A DNA stretch of 64,000 nucleotides from Pseudovibrio sp. Tun.PSC04-5.I4 (GCF_900104145.1 NZ_FNLB01000006.1:78501-142500), one strand, 5' to 3'. Shown: positions 1 through 9,986, numbered from the stretch's first letter. Made by a program: numbers and translations. Notes: generated by a model not told the origin, from the letters alone.

Positions 1-1
1 A

Positions 2-1738
2 CACCCGGACATGCTCGCCCTTGATGAGAATGGCAACCAACGCAAGTTCGGTTCTCGTCGTCATTATTGCTTCTCGCATGAAGGATACAGATGGGAATCT
101 CGCCGGATTACAGAAATCCTCGCAGAGCGGTACGGTAATCACCCTGCTGTTGCAGGTTGGCAGACGGATAATGAGTACGGGTGTCATGATACCGTGCGTT
201 CATGGTCCCAGTCGGCCCACAAAGGCTTTCAACTCTGGTTGGCGCAAAAGTACGGCACGATCAATGCGTTAAACGAAGCTTGGGGCAATGTGTTCTGGTC
301 TATGGAATATAACAGCTTCGAACAGGTCGACCTGCCATATCTGACGGTGACCGAAAGTAATCCATCACATAGACTTGATTTCAAAAGATATTCCTCCGAT
401 CAGGTTGCCGAATTCAACAGTGAACAGGTCGATATTCTGCGCAAGCTGTCGCCCGGTCGTTCGATCATCCATAACTTCATGGGCAACACGTTTTCCTTTG
501 ACCATTACAAAGTTGGCGACCAACTCGATATTTCCAGCTGGGACTGTTATCCCCTTGGATTCCATAGCCAATACCAAATGGAAAACCCGCTCGGTACGCC
601 TGAAGGATACTGGGAAGACTACTTCCAGCAAGGCGATCCAGATTATCAGGGCTTCCACCATGATCTCTACCGCCAAGCCGGTCATGGCCGCCTCTGGATC
701 ATGGAGCTGCAACCCGGCCCCGTGAATTGGGCACCGTATAACCCGATCCCGCTCAACGGTATGGTGCGCCTGTGGAGTTGGGAAGCTTTCGCCCATGGTG
801 CTGAAACAACAAGCTATTTCCGCTGGAGACAGGCTCCATTCGCACAAGAGCAGATGCATGCAGGTCTCAAGCAGACCGATAATAAACCAGCTCAGGCCTT
901 CGTTGAGGCAGCTCAAGTTGCTAAGGAAATCGAAGCACTTGGCCCGTTCACACCCTGCGAAGCACCGGTTGCTCTGGTTGTTGACTATGAAAGTCACTGG
1001 GCACACGAAACCCAGCAGCAAGGTCAGGACTTTAGCTATTTTCGATTGGTACTGGGATACTACCGCGCGCTGCGCCAGAAAGGCGTGGATGTAGAAATCA
1101 TACGTCCAGCCTCTCAGGATCTATCCCCCTACAAGCTTGTCATTGTCCCCGCGCTCTACGCTTTGAGTGAAGACCTTTCCGAGAATCTCACTGCTTATGT
1201 TGAGTTCGGAGGTGTCGTCCTCGGTGGTCCACGATTGGGACAAAAAGACAAAAACTACCAGATCTCTCAGAAAACTCTACGCCTTCCTAGCCCGTTTGAA
1301 ACACTGGAAGTTCTGCGTGTTGGCACCGGTCCTAAAGAGTTTGTCACCGTGGTTTGCGATATGGCAGATCAGGAGCGTGGCAAGGCTCATGTCTGGCAGG
1401 AAGAGATTATCACGAGCTTGCCGGTGTTGTTTGAAGATACAAATAAGCAGCCCGTCTTTATGGGCGAAAACAACATCTACTACGTTTCTGCCTGGGCTGA
1501 TCCTGCATTGATGAATTCTATTCTGGATGAAGTGTTTAAGGCAGCAAAAATAGAGAAGGTAGAACTGCCCAATGGATTGCGGAGAAGCAAGACATCCATA
1601 GGCACATTCTATTATAACTACTCGAAAAATAAGTGGAATTTGAAAGCGCTTCGCTTAGCTGAAGCTGCTGAATTGGATGGATTGGAGCTGCCTCCAGCAG
1701 GGGTTGCTCTGGTTCGGGAAGGAATAGACGAGCTATGA
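2..1738 (+). CDS. GH42 beta-galactosidase, 5' end outside window
   Basis: Glycoside hydrolase family 42 enzyme, expected to release terminal beta-D-galactose (some members act on alpha-L-arabinosides). The frame is open from base 2, so His-Pro-Asp before the first Met at 11 belong to a gene starting upstream; family members run to about 650-690 residues, so roughly 80-100 are missing. Counting from that Met, the acid/base Glu is Glu55 in TDNEYG and the nucleophile is Glu232 in IMELQPG, with the trimerisation and C-terminal beta domains following. The stop overlaps the xylD start (ATGA), so the two are translationally coupled. That links removal of a side sugar with sugar-acid oxidation; the real substrate cannot be read from sequence. 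Confidence 0.9.
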   Translation, partial: HPDMLALDENGNQRKFGSRRHYCFSHEGYRWESRRITEILAERYGNHPAVAGWQTDNEYGCHDTVRSWSQSAHKGFQLWLAQKYGTINALNEAWGNVFWSMEYNSFEQVDLPYLTVTESNPSHRLDFKRYSSDQVAEFNSEQVDILRKLSPGRSIIHNFMGNTFSFDHYKVGDQLDISSWDCYPLGFHSQYQMENPLGTPEGYWEDYFQQGDPDYQGFHHDLYRQAGHGRLWIMELQPGPVNWAPYNPIPLNGMVRLWSWEAFAHGAETTSYFRWRQAPFAQEQMHAGLKQTDNKPAQAFVEAAQVAKEIEALGPFTPCEAPVALVVDYESHWAHETQQQGQDFSYFRLVLGYYRALRQKGVDVEIIRPASQDLSPYKLVIVPALYALSEDLSENLTAYVEFGGVVLGGPRLGQKDKNYQISQKTLRLPSPFETLEVLRVGTGPKEFVTVVCDMADQERGKAHVWQEEIITSLPVLFEDTNKQPVFMGENNIYYVSAWADPALMNSILDEVFKAAKIEKVELPNGLRRSKTSIGTFYYNYSKNKWNLKALRLAEAAELDGLELPPAGVALVREGIDEL

Positions 1739-3528
1739 CTGAAGCTCCAAAGAAAAGACTACGCTCACAAGAGTGGTTTGACTCACCAGAAAACCCGGAT
1801 ATGACCGCGCTGTATTTGGAGCGCTATCTAAACTACGGCATCACGAAGGAAGAGCTTCAATCGGGTCGTCCAATCATCGGCATTGCACAGACTGGCTCTG
1901 ACTTATCACCCTGCAACCGTCACCACCTTGTTTTGGCAGAGCGCGTCCGCGAAGGTATTCGCGAGATGGGTGGTATTTGCTTTGAATTTCCGGTGCATCC
2001 TATTCAGGAAACCGGCAAGCGCCCAACAGCTGCTCTGGACCGGAATCTGGCCTACTTGGGTCTGGTCGAGACGCTCTACGGTTATCCCCTCGATGGTGTT
2101 GTGCTTACCATCGGGTGTGACAAGACCACGCCAGCGCTGCTGATGGCCGCATCTACAGTCAACCTTCCAGCAATTTGCTTAACGGTCGGCCCAATGCTCA
2201 ACGGCTACCACAAAGGCGAACGCGCCGGATCCGGTACCGTGATCTGGAAAGCGCGTAAGCTGCTGGCCGCTGGTGAAATTGACTACGATGAATTCATGGA
2301 TATGGCTGCCGCCTCTGCTCCCTCAGTAGGCTACTGCAACACCATGGGCACCGCATCCACCATGAACTCCCTTGCCGAAGCTCTCGGCATGAGTCTTCCG
2401 GGCTGTGCATCTATTCCCGCTCCATACCGCGAGCGCGGCCAGATATCCTACGAGACGGGCAAGCGTATTGTGCAGATGGTGCATGAAGATCAGAAGCCAT
2501 CTGACATTCTGACCCGTGAAGCCTTTGAAAATGCGATTGCAGTAAATTCAGCAATTGGTGGCTCAACCAACGCGCCCATTCACCTCAACGCAATTGCACG
2601 CCACATCGGTGTTGAGCTCAACAACGCTGATTGGCAAAGCCACGGTCACAAAATACCTTTGCTCGCAAATGTGCAGCCAGCTGGACTTTATTTGTCAGAG
2701 GAGTTCCACCGCGCAGGCGGTATTCCGGCCATTTTCTCAGAGCTTATGAAGCACGGTCATATCCATAAAGATATGATGACTGTCTCTGGAAAAACCATAG
2801 GCGAGAACTACGGCGACAGTCGTGTTGAAGATTACGATGTCATCTTCTCCTACGATAAGCCGATGATGAAAGATGCAGGTTTCCTCAACCTCACGGGCAA
2901 TCTGTTCCGCTCCGCCATCATGAAAACCTCTGTAATCTCAAAGGAATTCAGAGCGCGTTACCTCTCCAATCCAGATGATCTAGAGGCATTCGAGGGCAAA
3001 GTCGTAGTGTTCGATGGCCCGGAAGAGTACCATAACAACATCAATAATGAAGAGTTGGGCATTGACGTAAACACGATCCTCGTCATCCGCGGAACTGGCC
3101 CTGTCGGCTATCCAGGTGGTGCTGAAGTTGTGAACATGCAGCCACCGGATGCTCTGGTGAAAGCTGGTATCGATGCCCTGCCTTGCATTGGTGATGGCCG
3201 TCAATCCGGGACTTCCGGCTCGCCGTCGATCCTCAACGCTTCTCCTGAAGCTGCTGTGATGGGTAGTTTGGCTCTACTGAGGAACGGTGATCGCGTTCGC
3301 CTCGACCTGAACAAAGGTGAAGCGAATTTGCTGATCTCCGATGAGGAGCTTGCTGTTCGTAAGGAAGAGCTTGCCGCAAAAGGCGGTTATGAGTTCCCCG
3401 GCCATCAGACACCATGGCAGGAAATTCAGCGCGGTCTCGTAGACCAGTTTGATGAAGGCATGGTGCTTAAACCAGCCGTTAAATACCAACGGATCGCCCA
3501 AAAGGGCTTGCCGCGTCACAGCCACTAA
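1735..3528 (+). CDS. xylD: D-xylonate dehydratase (IlvD/Edd family)
   Basis: Dehydrates D-xylonate to 2-keto-3-deoxy-xylonate in the oxidative (Weimberg/Dahms) xylose route; relatives also accept gluconate or galactonate. At 597 residues it looks very close, end to end, to Caulobacter crescentus XylD, including MTALYLER near the N-terminus and the ending LPRHSH (LPRHNH in Caulobacter, from memory). Cys60 (SPCNRHH), Cys128 (GCDKTTP) and Cys201 (YCNTMGTASTMN) are the iron-sulphur cluster ligands of the family. It overlaps the GH42 gene by 4 bases and ends at a strong terminator. No other Weimberg gene (xylB, xylC, xylX, xylA) is in the window. L-arabonate dehydratase is a less likely alternative. 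Confidence 0.88.
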   Translation: MTEAPKKRLRSQEWFDSPENPDMTALYLERYLNYGITKEELQSGRPIIGIAQTGSDLSPCNRHHLVLAERVREGIREMGGICFEFPVHPIQETGKRPTAALDRNLAYLGLVETLYGYPLDGVVLTIGCDKTTPALLMAASTVNLPAICLTVGPMLNGYHKGERAGSGTVIWKARKLLAAGEIDYDEFMDMAAASAPSVGYCNTMGTASTMNSLAEALGMSLPGCASIPAPYRERGQISYETGKRIVQMVHEDQKPSDILTREAFENAIAVNSAIGGSTNAPIHLNAIARHIGVELNNADWQSHGHKIPLLANVQPAGLYLSEEFHRAGGIPAIFSELMKHGHIHKDMMTVSGKTIGENYGDSRVEDYDVIFSYDKPMMKDAGFLNLTGNLFRSAIMKTSVISKEFRARYLSNPDDLEAFEGKVVVFDGPEEYHNNINNEELGIDVNTILVIRGTGPVGYPGGAEVVNMQPPDALVKAGIDALPCIGDGRQSGTSGSPSILNASPEAAVMGSLALLRNGDRVRLDLNKGEANLLISDEELAVRKEELAAKGGYEFPGHQTPWQEIQRGLVDQFDEGMVLKPAVKYQRIAQKGLPRHSH

Positions 3529-3550
3529 CTGGCCCAAGCCTATGAATTAA

Positions 3551-3582
3551 AAAAGCCGCCTCAAATCCATGAGGCGGCTTTT
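3551..3582. terminator. Bidirectional intrinsic terminator between xylD and putA
   Basis: A GC-rich 9-bp stem (GCCGCCTCA at 3555-3563 with TGAGGCGGC at 3570-3578) has a 6-base loop. It is flanked by an A-run before and a T-run after that also pair, so it works as a rho-independent terminator in both directions. It sits exactly between two convergent genes. Confidence 0.93.
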
Positions 3583-3602
3583 TTCGTTTTTAAACGGAAG
3601 AC

Positions 3603-6600
3603 TTAATCCTCGACAGCTGCCAACAGGCTTGCGTTGCCGCCAGCAGCCGTCGTGTCAATGCACAGGTGCCGCTCAAGCTGGTAGCGCTCTGGCTGGTTAC
3701 GCTCAGTGATCAACTGCATCAGCGCACCGTTGCGGTCTGCCAATTCAGCTTTCATAAGCTTCAGATCGTGTTCTGTGTGGTTCGCTGCAACTGCATCAAT
3801 GCCTTGCAGGTCGGTCAGTTCCCCCGCATTGAGCTGTCCCTCAATCGCAACAATCGGTGCGGAAAGAGGGCGCAGCTTAAGTGCCAGCTTCTCAGCATCT
3901 TCACCAATTGCGATCACACCATTGCCAGCAGCAAGCGCCAGAACCGCCTGATGTTGTAGGCTTTCCGCATCGGGGCCAAGGCAAAGCACTGTCCCGCGAG
4001 GGGCACCGTAAAGGCGATTGGATTCACCCGTTGGCCCGGGCATATCGTGCGCATGTTCAACCGCGAGCCTGTTGAGCAGACCCGTCTCGTTTACAAAAAG
4101 GGTCGCCAGCTCGGTAAACCGGCCAAAGTTTTCCGTCCATGTGCCAGTGCGTAATGCCCCATGCGCTTTGGAGATATCCTCGGCAGAAACAGACTTATCC
4201 AGCTTGACGCTCTCGGCAGAAGATGTGTCTGCAAGGCGGAAACGAGAAACGTAGTGAGGGCCACCCGCTTTTGGACCAGTGCCAGAAAGACCTTCACCAC
4301 CAAATGGTTGAGAGCCAACAATCGCGCCAATCTGGTTGCGGTTTACATAAAGGTTGCCCACTTTCACGCGCTCAACAATATGCTGCACACGGCTATCAAC
4401 GCGGGTGTGTAAGCCAAAGGTCAGGCCATATCCTTGCGCATTGATGGCATCGATGGTCTTGTCGATCTCATCTGCTTTGAAAGTCGCAATATGAAGCACT
4501 GGACCGAAGATCTCTTCCTCTAGTTCCTCGATCCCTTCCAGATGAATGAGGGTCGGACCAACAAAGTGCCCCTTTTGCGGAGCTTTCATCTGCTTAAGCA
4601 CGCGGCCTTTTGCTGCCCATTTCTCACAATGCGCGGAAATCTTCGCTTGTGCCGCTGCATCAATAACCGGACCGACATCCGTGGAAAGGATCGCAGGGTT
4701 GCCAAGTTCCAACTCGTCCATCGCACCAAAAAGCATCTCTTTGAGATCTTCAAAGATGTCCTCCTGTACAAACAACATACGCAAGGCAGAACAACGCTGA
4801 CCTGCGCTCTGGAAACTGGAGACGATCACATCCCGAACAGCCTGCTCTGGCAGAGCCGTAGAATCTACGATCATGGCATTGAGGCCACCGGTTTCAGCAA
4901 TCAAAGGCGCAGATGGAGCAAGTGATTTCGCCATAGCACGGTTGATGTGCTGGGCCGTTGCGGTTGAACCGGTAAAGCAAACACCTGCAACCCGTGGATC
5001 AGAAGTCAGGGCCGCGCCAACGTCACCTCCACCTGGAAGCAGCTGAAGCGCTTCAACAGGGATGCCAGCTTTGTGCATCAAATGAGCTGCGAAAGTTGCG
5101 ATCAACGGGGTTTGCGGAGCAGGCTTTGCGAGAACGGGATTGCCAGCCGCAAGAGCTGCAAAAATTTGTCCGGAGAAAATCGCAAGTGGGAAGTTCCAAG
5201 GCGAGATACAGGTGATAGGCCCGCGTGCTTCTGCCTTACCATCACGTTCTTCAAGGCGGATTGCCTCATTGGCGTAGTAGCGCGCAAAATCAACGGCTTC
5301 CCGTAGCTCGCCAATGGCATCCATATAGGTTTTGCCAGCTTCGCGGGTCAACAATGCGAAGATCTCAGCAGAGTTTTCTTCATAAAGATCAGCTGCTTTA
5401 CGTAAGATGACAGCTCGGTCTTCCGGTGATTTGTCAGACCATTCCGCGCAGCCCTGATGTGCCGTTGTCAATGCAGCTTCAATCTGCTCAGGCGTTGCAC
5501 TGGCAACATCGCCGACAACATCACGAAGATCAGCTGGGTTTTTTACTGGTTTTGCTTCACCGTTTTTCACCGATGCCGCAATGACAGGATGACCTTGCCA
5601 TTTAGTTGCAGAATATTTTTCCAGATCAGCAACATAGTCTGCTTCTTGACGTGGATCACTCAGATCCCAACCCTTAGCATTCTTACGACCAGATCCATAA
5701 AGCGCAGGAGGAAGAGCAATCTTGCTATTGGCGATATCTTCGCCAAACTTTCCAAGGTGCGCCAGCGGATCCTGCGCGATAGCTGTCGGGCTAACGTTTG
5801 TATCGCGGATCTGGTGAACGAAGGAACTGTTCGCACCATTTTCCAGCAGGCGGCGGACCAGATAAGCCAGCAGATCTTTATGCGCCCCAACAGGAGCATA
5901 GATACGGCAGTTGGTGGCGTGCTTCTTCATGGCGCGTTCATGCAAGGCTTCGCCCATGCCGTGCAAACGTTGGAACTCGTAGGAATCCAGCGGCAGGTTC
6001 TTGGCAAGCTCAAGAACGCTGGCAACACTGTGTGCGTTATGGGTGGCAAACTGCGGGTAGATCCGGTCAGTCATGCCCAGCAGTTTTTCTGCGCAGGCAG
6101 TGTAGGAAATATCCGTAGAGACTTTACGTGTAAAGACAGGGTAGCCATCAATGCCAAGTGTCTGAGCGCGTTTGATTTCGCTGTCCCAATACGCGCCCTT
6201 TACAAGGCGAATCATGATCTTGCGATCATACTTCTCAGCAGTTGCATAAAGCCAGTCAATGACATGGATAGCACGTGGGCCAAAGGCCTGCACCACAACG
6301 CCAAATCCATCCCAACCTTCCGTGGAAGGATCGGCCAGCAGAGCTTCAATCACATCGAGAGACAGGTCCAGACGATCCGCTTCTTCCGCATCAATATTGA
6401 AACCCATATTGGAGGATTTCGCCAGCATGATCAGCGAGAGCGTGCGTGGAACCAACTCTTTCATCACCCGTTCGCGCTTGGCAAATTCATAGCGCGGATG
6501 CAAGGCGGAGAGCTTGACAGAAATACCGGGGTTCTGGCGAATGCTTGCGTGATTACAATTGCTGGAAAGCGCTGAAATAGCCTTAGAATAAGACAGGTGG

Positions 6601-7241
6601 TAGCGCTTTGCATCGGCATCCGTGCGAGCAGCCTCACCCAGCATGTCATAGGAATACGTAAAGCCGTTGCCTTCTTCGACACGAGCGTTGCGCATCGCTT
6701 CACGAATGGTGCGGCCAAGAACGAATTGGCGGCCCAGCTCTTTCATGGCTTGTGCAACAGCGGTCCGCACAACAGGCTCACCCATGCGCTTTACAACACC
6801 GCGAATGGTGCCAACAAGTCCGCGGTCATCTGGTGCGAGTACCTTACCAGTGAGCAGAAGAGCCCATGTTGACGCGTTGATGAGCGTTGAGGACGACTGA
6901 CCCAAATGCTCGCCCCAGGCGCTCGGCGTAATCTTATCAGCAATCAGGGCATCAATGGTCTGGGCATCAGGCACACGCAGCAGAGCTTCAGCAAGACACA
7001 TCAATGCGATGCCTTCCTGGGTTGAGAGACCATACTCGCCAAGGAAACTTTCCATGATGGTAGGGGAGGTGTTCGCGCGCAGATCTTCAATCAACTTAGC
7101 TGCGTTTTTCGAAGCACGGTCCCGTGCCGCCTCATCCATTTGCAACGAGCTGATCAGGTCCCGAACAACCTGATTTTCATCAGGAAAGTAATGATCTGTG
7201 ATCGTCTTGCGGATTGTTTCCGGTGTAGCCTCTGATCCCAT
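3603..7241 (-). CDS. putA: Bifunctional proline dehydrogenase / P5C dehydrogenase
   Basis: Oxidises proline to glutamate in two steps (FAD-linked PRODH, then NAD-linked P5C dehydrogenase), feeding electrons to the membrane quinone pool. Of 1212 residues, 1-130 form a helical arm and about 150-480 the PRODH barrel with the RRLLENGANSSFVHQ motif near 463-477. About 550-1030 form the aldehyde dehydrogenase domain, with SPWNFPLAIF near 680, FTGSTATAQ near 756, ETGG at 783-786 and catalytic Cys817 in SAGQRCSALR. A C-terminal ALDH-superfamily-like domain follows. There is no N-terminal ribbon-helix-helix DNA-binding domain, so it is not a self-repressing PutA; control probably comes from divergent putR. 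GGGAG sits a few bases before the ATG. Confidence 0.97.
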   Translation of the reverse strand: MGSEATPETIRKTITDHYFPDENQVVRDLISSLQMDEAARDRASKNAAKLIEDLRANTSPTIMESFLGEYGLSTQEGIALMCLAEALLRVPDAQTIDALIADKITPSAWGEHLGQSSSTLINASTWALLLTGKVLAPDDRGLVGTIRGVVKRMGEPVVRTAVAQAMKELGRQFVLGRTIREAMRNARVEEGNGFTYSYDMLGEAARTDADAKRYHLSYSKAISALSSNCNHASIRQNPGISVKLSALHPRYEFAKRERVMKELVPRTLSLIMLAKSSNMGFNIDAEEADRLDLSLDVIEALLADPSTEGWDGFGVVVQAFGPRAIHVIDWLYATAEKYDRKIMIRLVKGAYWDSEIKRAQTLGIDGYPVFTRKVSTDISYTACAEKLLGMTDRIYPQFATHNAHSVASVLELAKNLPLDSYEFQRLHGMGEALHERAMKKHATNCRIYAPVGAHKDLLAYLVRRLLENGANSSFVHQIRDTNVSPTAIAQDPLAHLGKFGEDIANSKIALPPALYGSGRKNAKGWDLSDPRQEADYVADLEKYSATKWQGHPVIAASVKNGEAKPVKNPADLRDVVGDVASATPEQIEAALTTAHQGCAEWSDKSPEDRAVILRKAADLYEENSAEIFALLTREAGKTYMDAIGELREAVDFARYYANEAIRLEERDGKAEARGPITCISPWNFPLAIFSGQIFAALAAGNPVLAKPAPQTPLIATFAAHLMHKAGIPVEALQLLPGGGDVGAALTSDPRVAGVCFTGSTATAQHINRAMAKSLAPSAPLIAETGGLNAMIVDSTALPEQAVRDVIVSSFQSAGQRCSALRMLFVQEDIFEDLKEMLFGAMDELELGNPAILSTDVGPVIDAAAQAKISAHCEKWAAKGRVLKQMKAPQKGHFVGPTLIHLEGIEELEEEIFGPVLHIATFKADEIDKTIDAINAQGYGLTFGLHTRVDSRVQHIVERVKVGNLYVNRNQIGAIVGSQPFGGEGLSGTGPKAGGPHYVSRFRLADTSSAESVKLDKSVSAEDISKAHGALRTGTWTENFGRFTELATLFVNETGLLNRLAVEHAHDMPGPTGESNRLYGAPRGTVLCLGPDAESLQHQAVLALAAGNGVIAIGEDAEKLALKLRPLSAPIVAIEGQLNAGELTDLQGIDAVAANHTEHDLKLMKAELADRNGALMQLITERNQPERYQLERHLCIDTTAAGGNASLLAAVED

Positions 7242-7390
7242 ACCGTGCTCCCTACTAATAAATACCTATTTAGTTGAGTTGACCTTAGCAAAATGCCTAT
7301 AGGGATGTTTCCTGTATTTTTTGATGGTGAAGACTATTCGACTTTGATACTGCATGAATGAAGAGAAAAACCGTAGAAAAGTAGGCTGCT

Positions 7391-7843
7391 ATGGAGAAAC
7401 TGGATGAGTTCGATCGCAAAATTCTGGAGAAACTGCAGAAAAACGGTCGCATAACAGTTACGGACCTTGCGAAAGAAGTTGGCCTATCCAAAACCCCCTG
7501 CCAAATCCGCATGAAAAAGCTTGAGGAAGCAGGGTACGTGCTGGGGTATCGGGCTGTGGTCGATCATGCCAAAATCGGGGCTGGACATATTGCGTTTGTG
7601 CAGGTGAAACTCAATGACACCCGGTCCAGATCACTTGAGGCATTCAACGCCGCTGCGCGTGCAATTTCGGAAATAGAAGAGTGCCACATGATCGCCAGCG
7701 GGTTTGATTATTTGCTTAAAGTACGAACCAAAGACATCGGCAGTTACCGAAAAGTGCTGGGTGAGAAGCTCTCGGAAATGCCGCATGTTGCTCAAACATC
7801 CACATTCGTATGCATGGAACCGGTTAAGGATCGTCCGCTTTAG
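7391..7843 (+). CDS. putR: Lrp/AsnC-family regulator, probable proline-responsive PutR
   Basis: 150-residue Lrp/AsnC protein: N-terminal winged HTH (residues about 1-60, LDEFDRKILEKLQKNGRIT) and a C-terminal RAM ligand-binding domain with the usual H-x-x-x-G-x-x-D-Y motif (CHMIASGFDYLLKV). Divergence from putA across a 149-bp shared promoter region is the arrangement of alphaproteobacterial PutR, which activates putA when proline is present. The gene symbol rests on that context plus family. Its stop overlaps the stop of the convergent GNAT gene by 4 bases, with no terminator between them. Confidence 0.88.
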   Translation: MEKLDEFDRKILEKLQKNGRITVTDLAKEVGLSKTPCQIRMKKLEEAGYVLGYRAVVDHAKIGAGHIAFVQVKLNDTRSRSLEAFNAAARAISEIEECHMIASGFDYLLKVRTKDIGSYRKVLGEKLSEMPHVAQTSTFVCMEPVKDRPL

Positions 7844-8346
7844 TCAACCGCTCGCTGCATGTATTGAGCGCCGGGGCCATAGGTCCGCAACTTTTCTTTG
7901 AACGCGTCCTCATGGATCTCGCGAAAGCCTTGTGTCGTCCAAAACGCCAATGCGGAGGCCAGTGCAACAAGTGCAAAACGATTGATGTGAAGATTTCGCG
8001 CAATCTGACTCATATCCGCGAGAATAGCACGTGCCGCACCGATGCCTTGGGCGTCCGGCATCAAAGCAATGTCGTGAATGTAATAGACCTCAGCTTTTGT
8101 CGGCAATTCACCTAGCAAACTGGAAAGCGGCGGAATGCTGTGAGCTGCCCATGGGTGTGAGATGAAATAACCGACGATAACGTCATCGACTGACCTGCGC
8201 AGAATGCGGCTGCCCTCAGGAAACAGACGGATACGTTCACGAATGCTGGAAATGTCCTCGAGCAAATGCGGGTAGGTCGCCAGCATGATCTGCTCGACTA
8301 CCGGTAAATCCGTTTCATTCATTAAGCTCCAGCGATGGTTTTTCAT
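7840..8346 (-). CDS. GNAT-family N-acetyltransferase, last gene of the arc operon
   Basis: 168-residue GNAT acetyltransferase. The acetyl-CoA pyrophosphate-binding loop is visible as ALMPDAQGIGAARAIL (about 96-111), after the strand VYYIHDIAL and before the late-fold segment ALAFWTTQGF. It starts only 23 bases after the nhaC stop on the same strand with no terminator, so it is probably the sixth gene of the arc operon. The substrate is not deducible; an amino-acid- or polyamine-related one would fit the operon but is a guess. A second Met (MNETDLPV, residue 9) is an alternative start. Confidence 0.75.
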   Translation of the reverse strand: MKNHRWSLMNETDLPVVEQIMLATYPHLLEDISSIRERIRLFPEGSRILRRSVDDVIVGYFISHPWAAHSIPPLSSLLGELPTKAEVYYIHDIALMPDAQGIGAARAILADMSQIARNLHINRFALVALASALAFWTTQGFREIHEDAFKEKLRTYGPGAQYMQRAVD

Positions 8347-8369
8347 AATGTCTCTTGAGCGGTTATTCG

Positions 8370-9854
8370 TCAGTCTTCTTGTTCGTCATCAGGCAACACA
8401 ATCCGGTCCGGTTTCTGATCCGGCATTGTCAACATACGCCACCCCATCACCGCAAACACCACGGTGAGGATTGGGCTTACAAGATTGAAGAAGGCAAACC
8501 CGGCAAAGGCAAGTGTTGGCACCCCCAACGTTGCGGCCATGTAAGCACCGCAGCTGTTCCATGGAATAAGAGCAGACGTAACCGTAGCACTATCCCCAAC
8601 AGCACGGGAAAGCACCTCAGGCTGTAACTTGCGTTGGCGGAATGGTTTGCGGTACATCCGCCCCGGAATAACAATTGCGATGTACTGATCAGCGGCCAGT
8701 ATGTTGGTCGCAATAGCTGTTGCAACAAGCGACAGAATGAGTGCGCCGGTGGATTTTGCCGCCTTTAGAATTGGGCCAATAATCCGGTCCAGAATGCCAG
8801 CCTTTTCAATCACCCCACCAAAGGCTAGGGCGGTCATAATCAACCAGATGGTTGTCAGCATGTTGCCCATACCACCACGGCTCAGCAAAGCATCGATGGA
8901 TGGATCCCCTGTAACACTGACATAACCGTTGGACATGGCAATCCAAACGCCTTTGAGCATTTCCAGACCTGCAGGAAGAGCGGGAGAGGCTGCAAGGCCG
9001 ATCACCTTGTCAGGTTCCATCACAACGGCATAAAGCCCACCTGCAAGCGCACCAAGAAAGATGGTTGTGAAGGGCGGATAGCGGACAATCGCCAAGAACA
9101 ACACCAGTACCAATGGCAAGAAATTAAGTAAAGTGATGTCGTAGTGAACTTCAATAGCGCTCAACGTGCCTTGCGCCACAAAATCACCCGGTTCACCCAG
9201 CCACCAGAATATGATGAGCGCGATGCCCAGAGCCGGGATAGATGTCCATAGGTTTTCTTTGATGTGGGTGTAAAGGTTTGAACCAGCCGCCGCTGTTGCC
9301 AGATTGGTTGCGTCAGAAAGAGGGGAGGATTTGTCTCCAAAATACGCGCCAGAAAGAATGGCTCCCGCAGTTATTGCCGGGTCCAGTCCCATCTTCGCTG
9401 CGACGCCCATTAAACCGATACCGATAGTGCCTGCAACTGTCCAGGAACTGCCAATACTGAGGGAAACAAGAGCACAGATAATCGTAGCGGTGAAATAGAA
9501 ATAGTTTGGGCTGAGCAGCTGAAGTCCATAGTAAACCATCGCCATGATGGTGCCGGACATAGCCCATGTCCCGATCAACGATCCCACAGCAAGTAATATG
9601 AAGATGGCATGTAAACCCGTGCTGACACTTTCCACCACTGCATGCTTCAATTCGTCGACATAAAACCCATGAAACTTGGCGACAAAGGCAGCGGTGAGAG
9701 CGCAAACCAGCAGCGCAATTTGGTTAGGGCCAGAAGATGCCTCATCCCCAAACAGGTAGTAGGAGGTTGCGAGCAGAAGAATGAGGGCAGCGACCGGAAT
9801 AACCGCGCCAACCATAGTCATTTTTGCTGAATGAGGACTTGGCTCATTGGCCAT
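8370..9854 (-). CDS. nhaC: NhaC-family Na+/H+ antiporter
   Basis: 494-residue inner-membrane protein with about 11-12 hydrophobic segments, of the NhaC branch of the ion-transporter superfamily. Family segments include SIGSSWTVAGTIGIG (about 133-147) and AYFGDKSSPLSDATNLA (about 168-184), the latter with the conserved acidic and polar residues of the transport path. It follows arcC on the same strand across 132 bases. In an arginine deiminase operon it could exchange Na+ and protons while the pathway makes ammonia and alkalinises the cytoplasm, or carry an amino acid or amine counter-ion as some NhaC relatives do. Sequence does not separate these. Confidence 0.85.
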   Translation of the reverse strand: MANEPSPHSAKMTMVGAVIPVAALILLLATSYYLFGDEASSGPNQIALLVCALTAAFVAKFHGFYVDELKHAVVESVSTGLHAIFILLAVGSLIGTWAMSGTIMAMVYYGLQLLSPNYFYFTATIICALVSLSIGSSWTVAGTIGIGLMGVAAKMGLDPAITAGAILSGAYFGDKSSPLSDATNLATAAAGSNLYTHIKENLWTSIPALGIALIIFWWLGEPGDFVAQGTLSAIEVHYDITLLNFLPLVLVLFLAIVRYPPFTTIFLGALAGGLYAVVMEPDKVIGLAASPALPAGLEMLKGVWIAMSNGYVSVTGDPSIDALLSRGGMGNMLTTIWLIMTALAFGGVIEKAGILDRIIGPILKAAKSTGALILSLVATAIATNILAADQYIAIVIPGRMYRKPFRQRKLQPEVLSRAVGDSATVTSALIPWNSCGAYMAATLGVPTLAFAGFAFFNLVSPILTVVFAVMGWRMLTMPDQKPDRIVLPDDEQED

Positions 9855-9951
9855 ATGTTTCCGTCCTTATGTCGGTTTTTAAGATCTCCAAGGGCGAAAC
9901 TGGAGTGGAAACGTAGGTGCTAATCCTAAATCCGGGGAGTAGCGAATTAAG

Positions 9952-9979
9952 ACCTCAGCCGATAAAAGCCGACTGAGGT
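9952..9979 (-). terminator. Hairpin between arcC and nhaC
   Basis: A perfect 7-bp inverted repeat (ACCTCAG at 9952-9958, CTGAGGT at 9973-9979, 14-base loop) lies just past the arcC stop. No convincing U-run follows on the minus strand. It is better read as a weak terminator or an mRNA-stability element that lowers nhaC relative to arcABC. Confidence 0.45.
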
Positions 9980-9986
9980 TTGTGGC

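Noticed and set aside
365..1021. 218-codon minus-strand frame inside the GH42 gene
   Set aside because: Fully inside a confidently assigned gene, no ribosome site, residue content of a shadow frame.
5457..6575. 372-codon plus-strand frame inside putA
   Set aside because: Antisense shadow of the PRODH/ALDH coding sequence; Cys- and His-rich composition without any domain.
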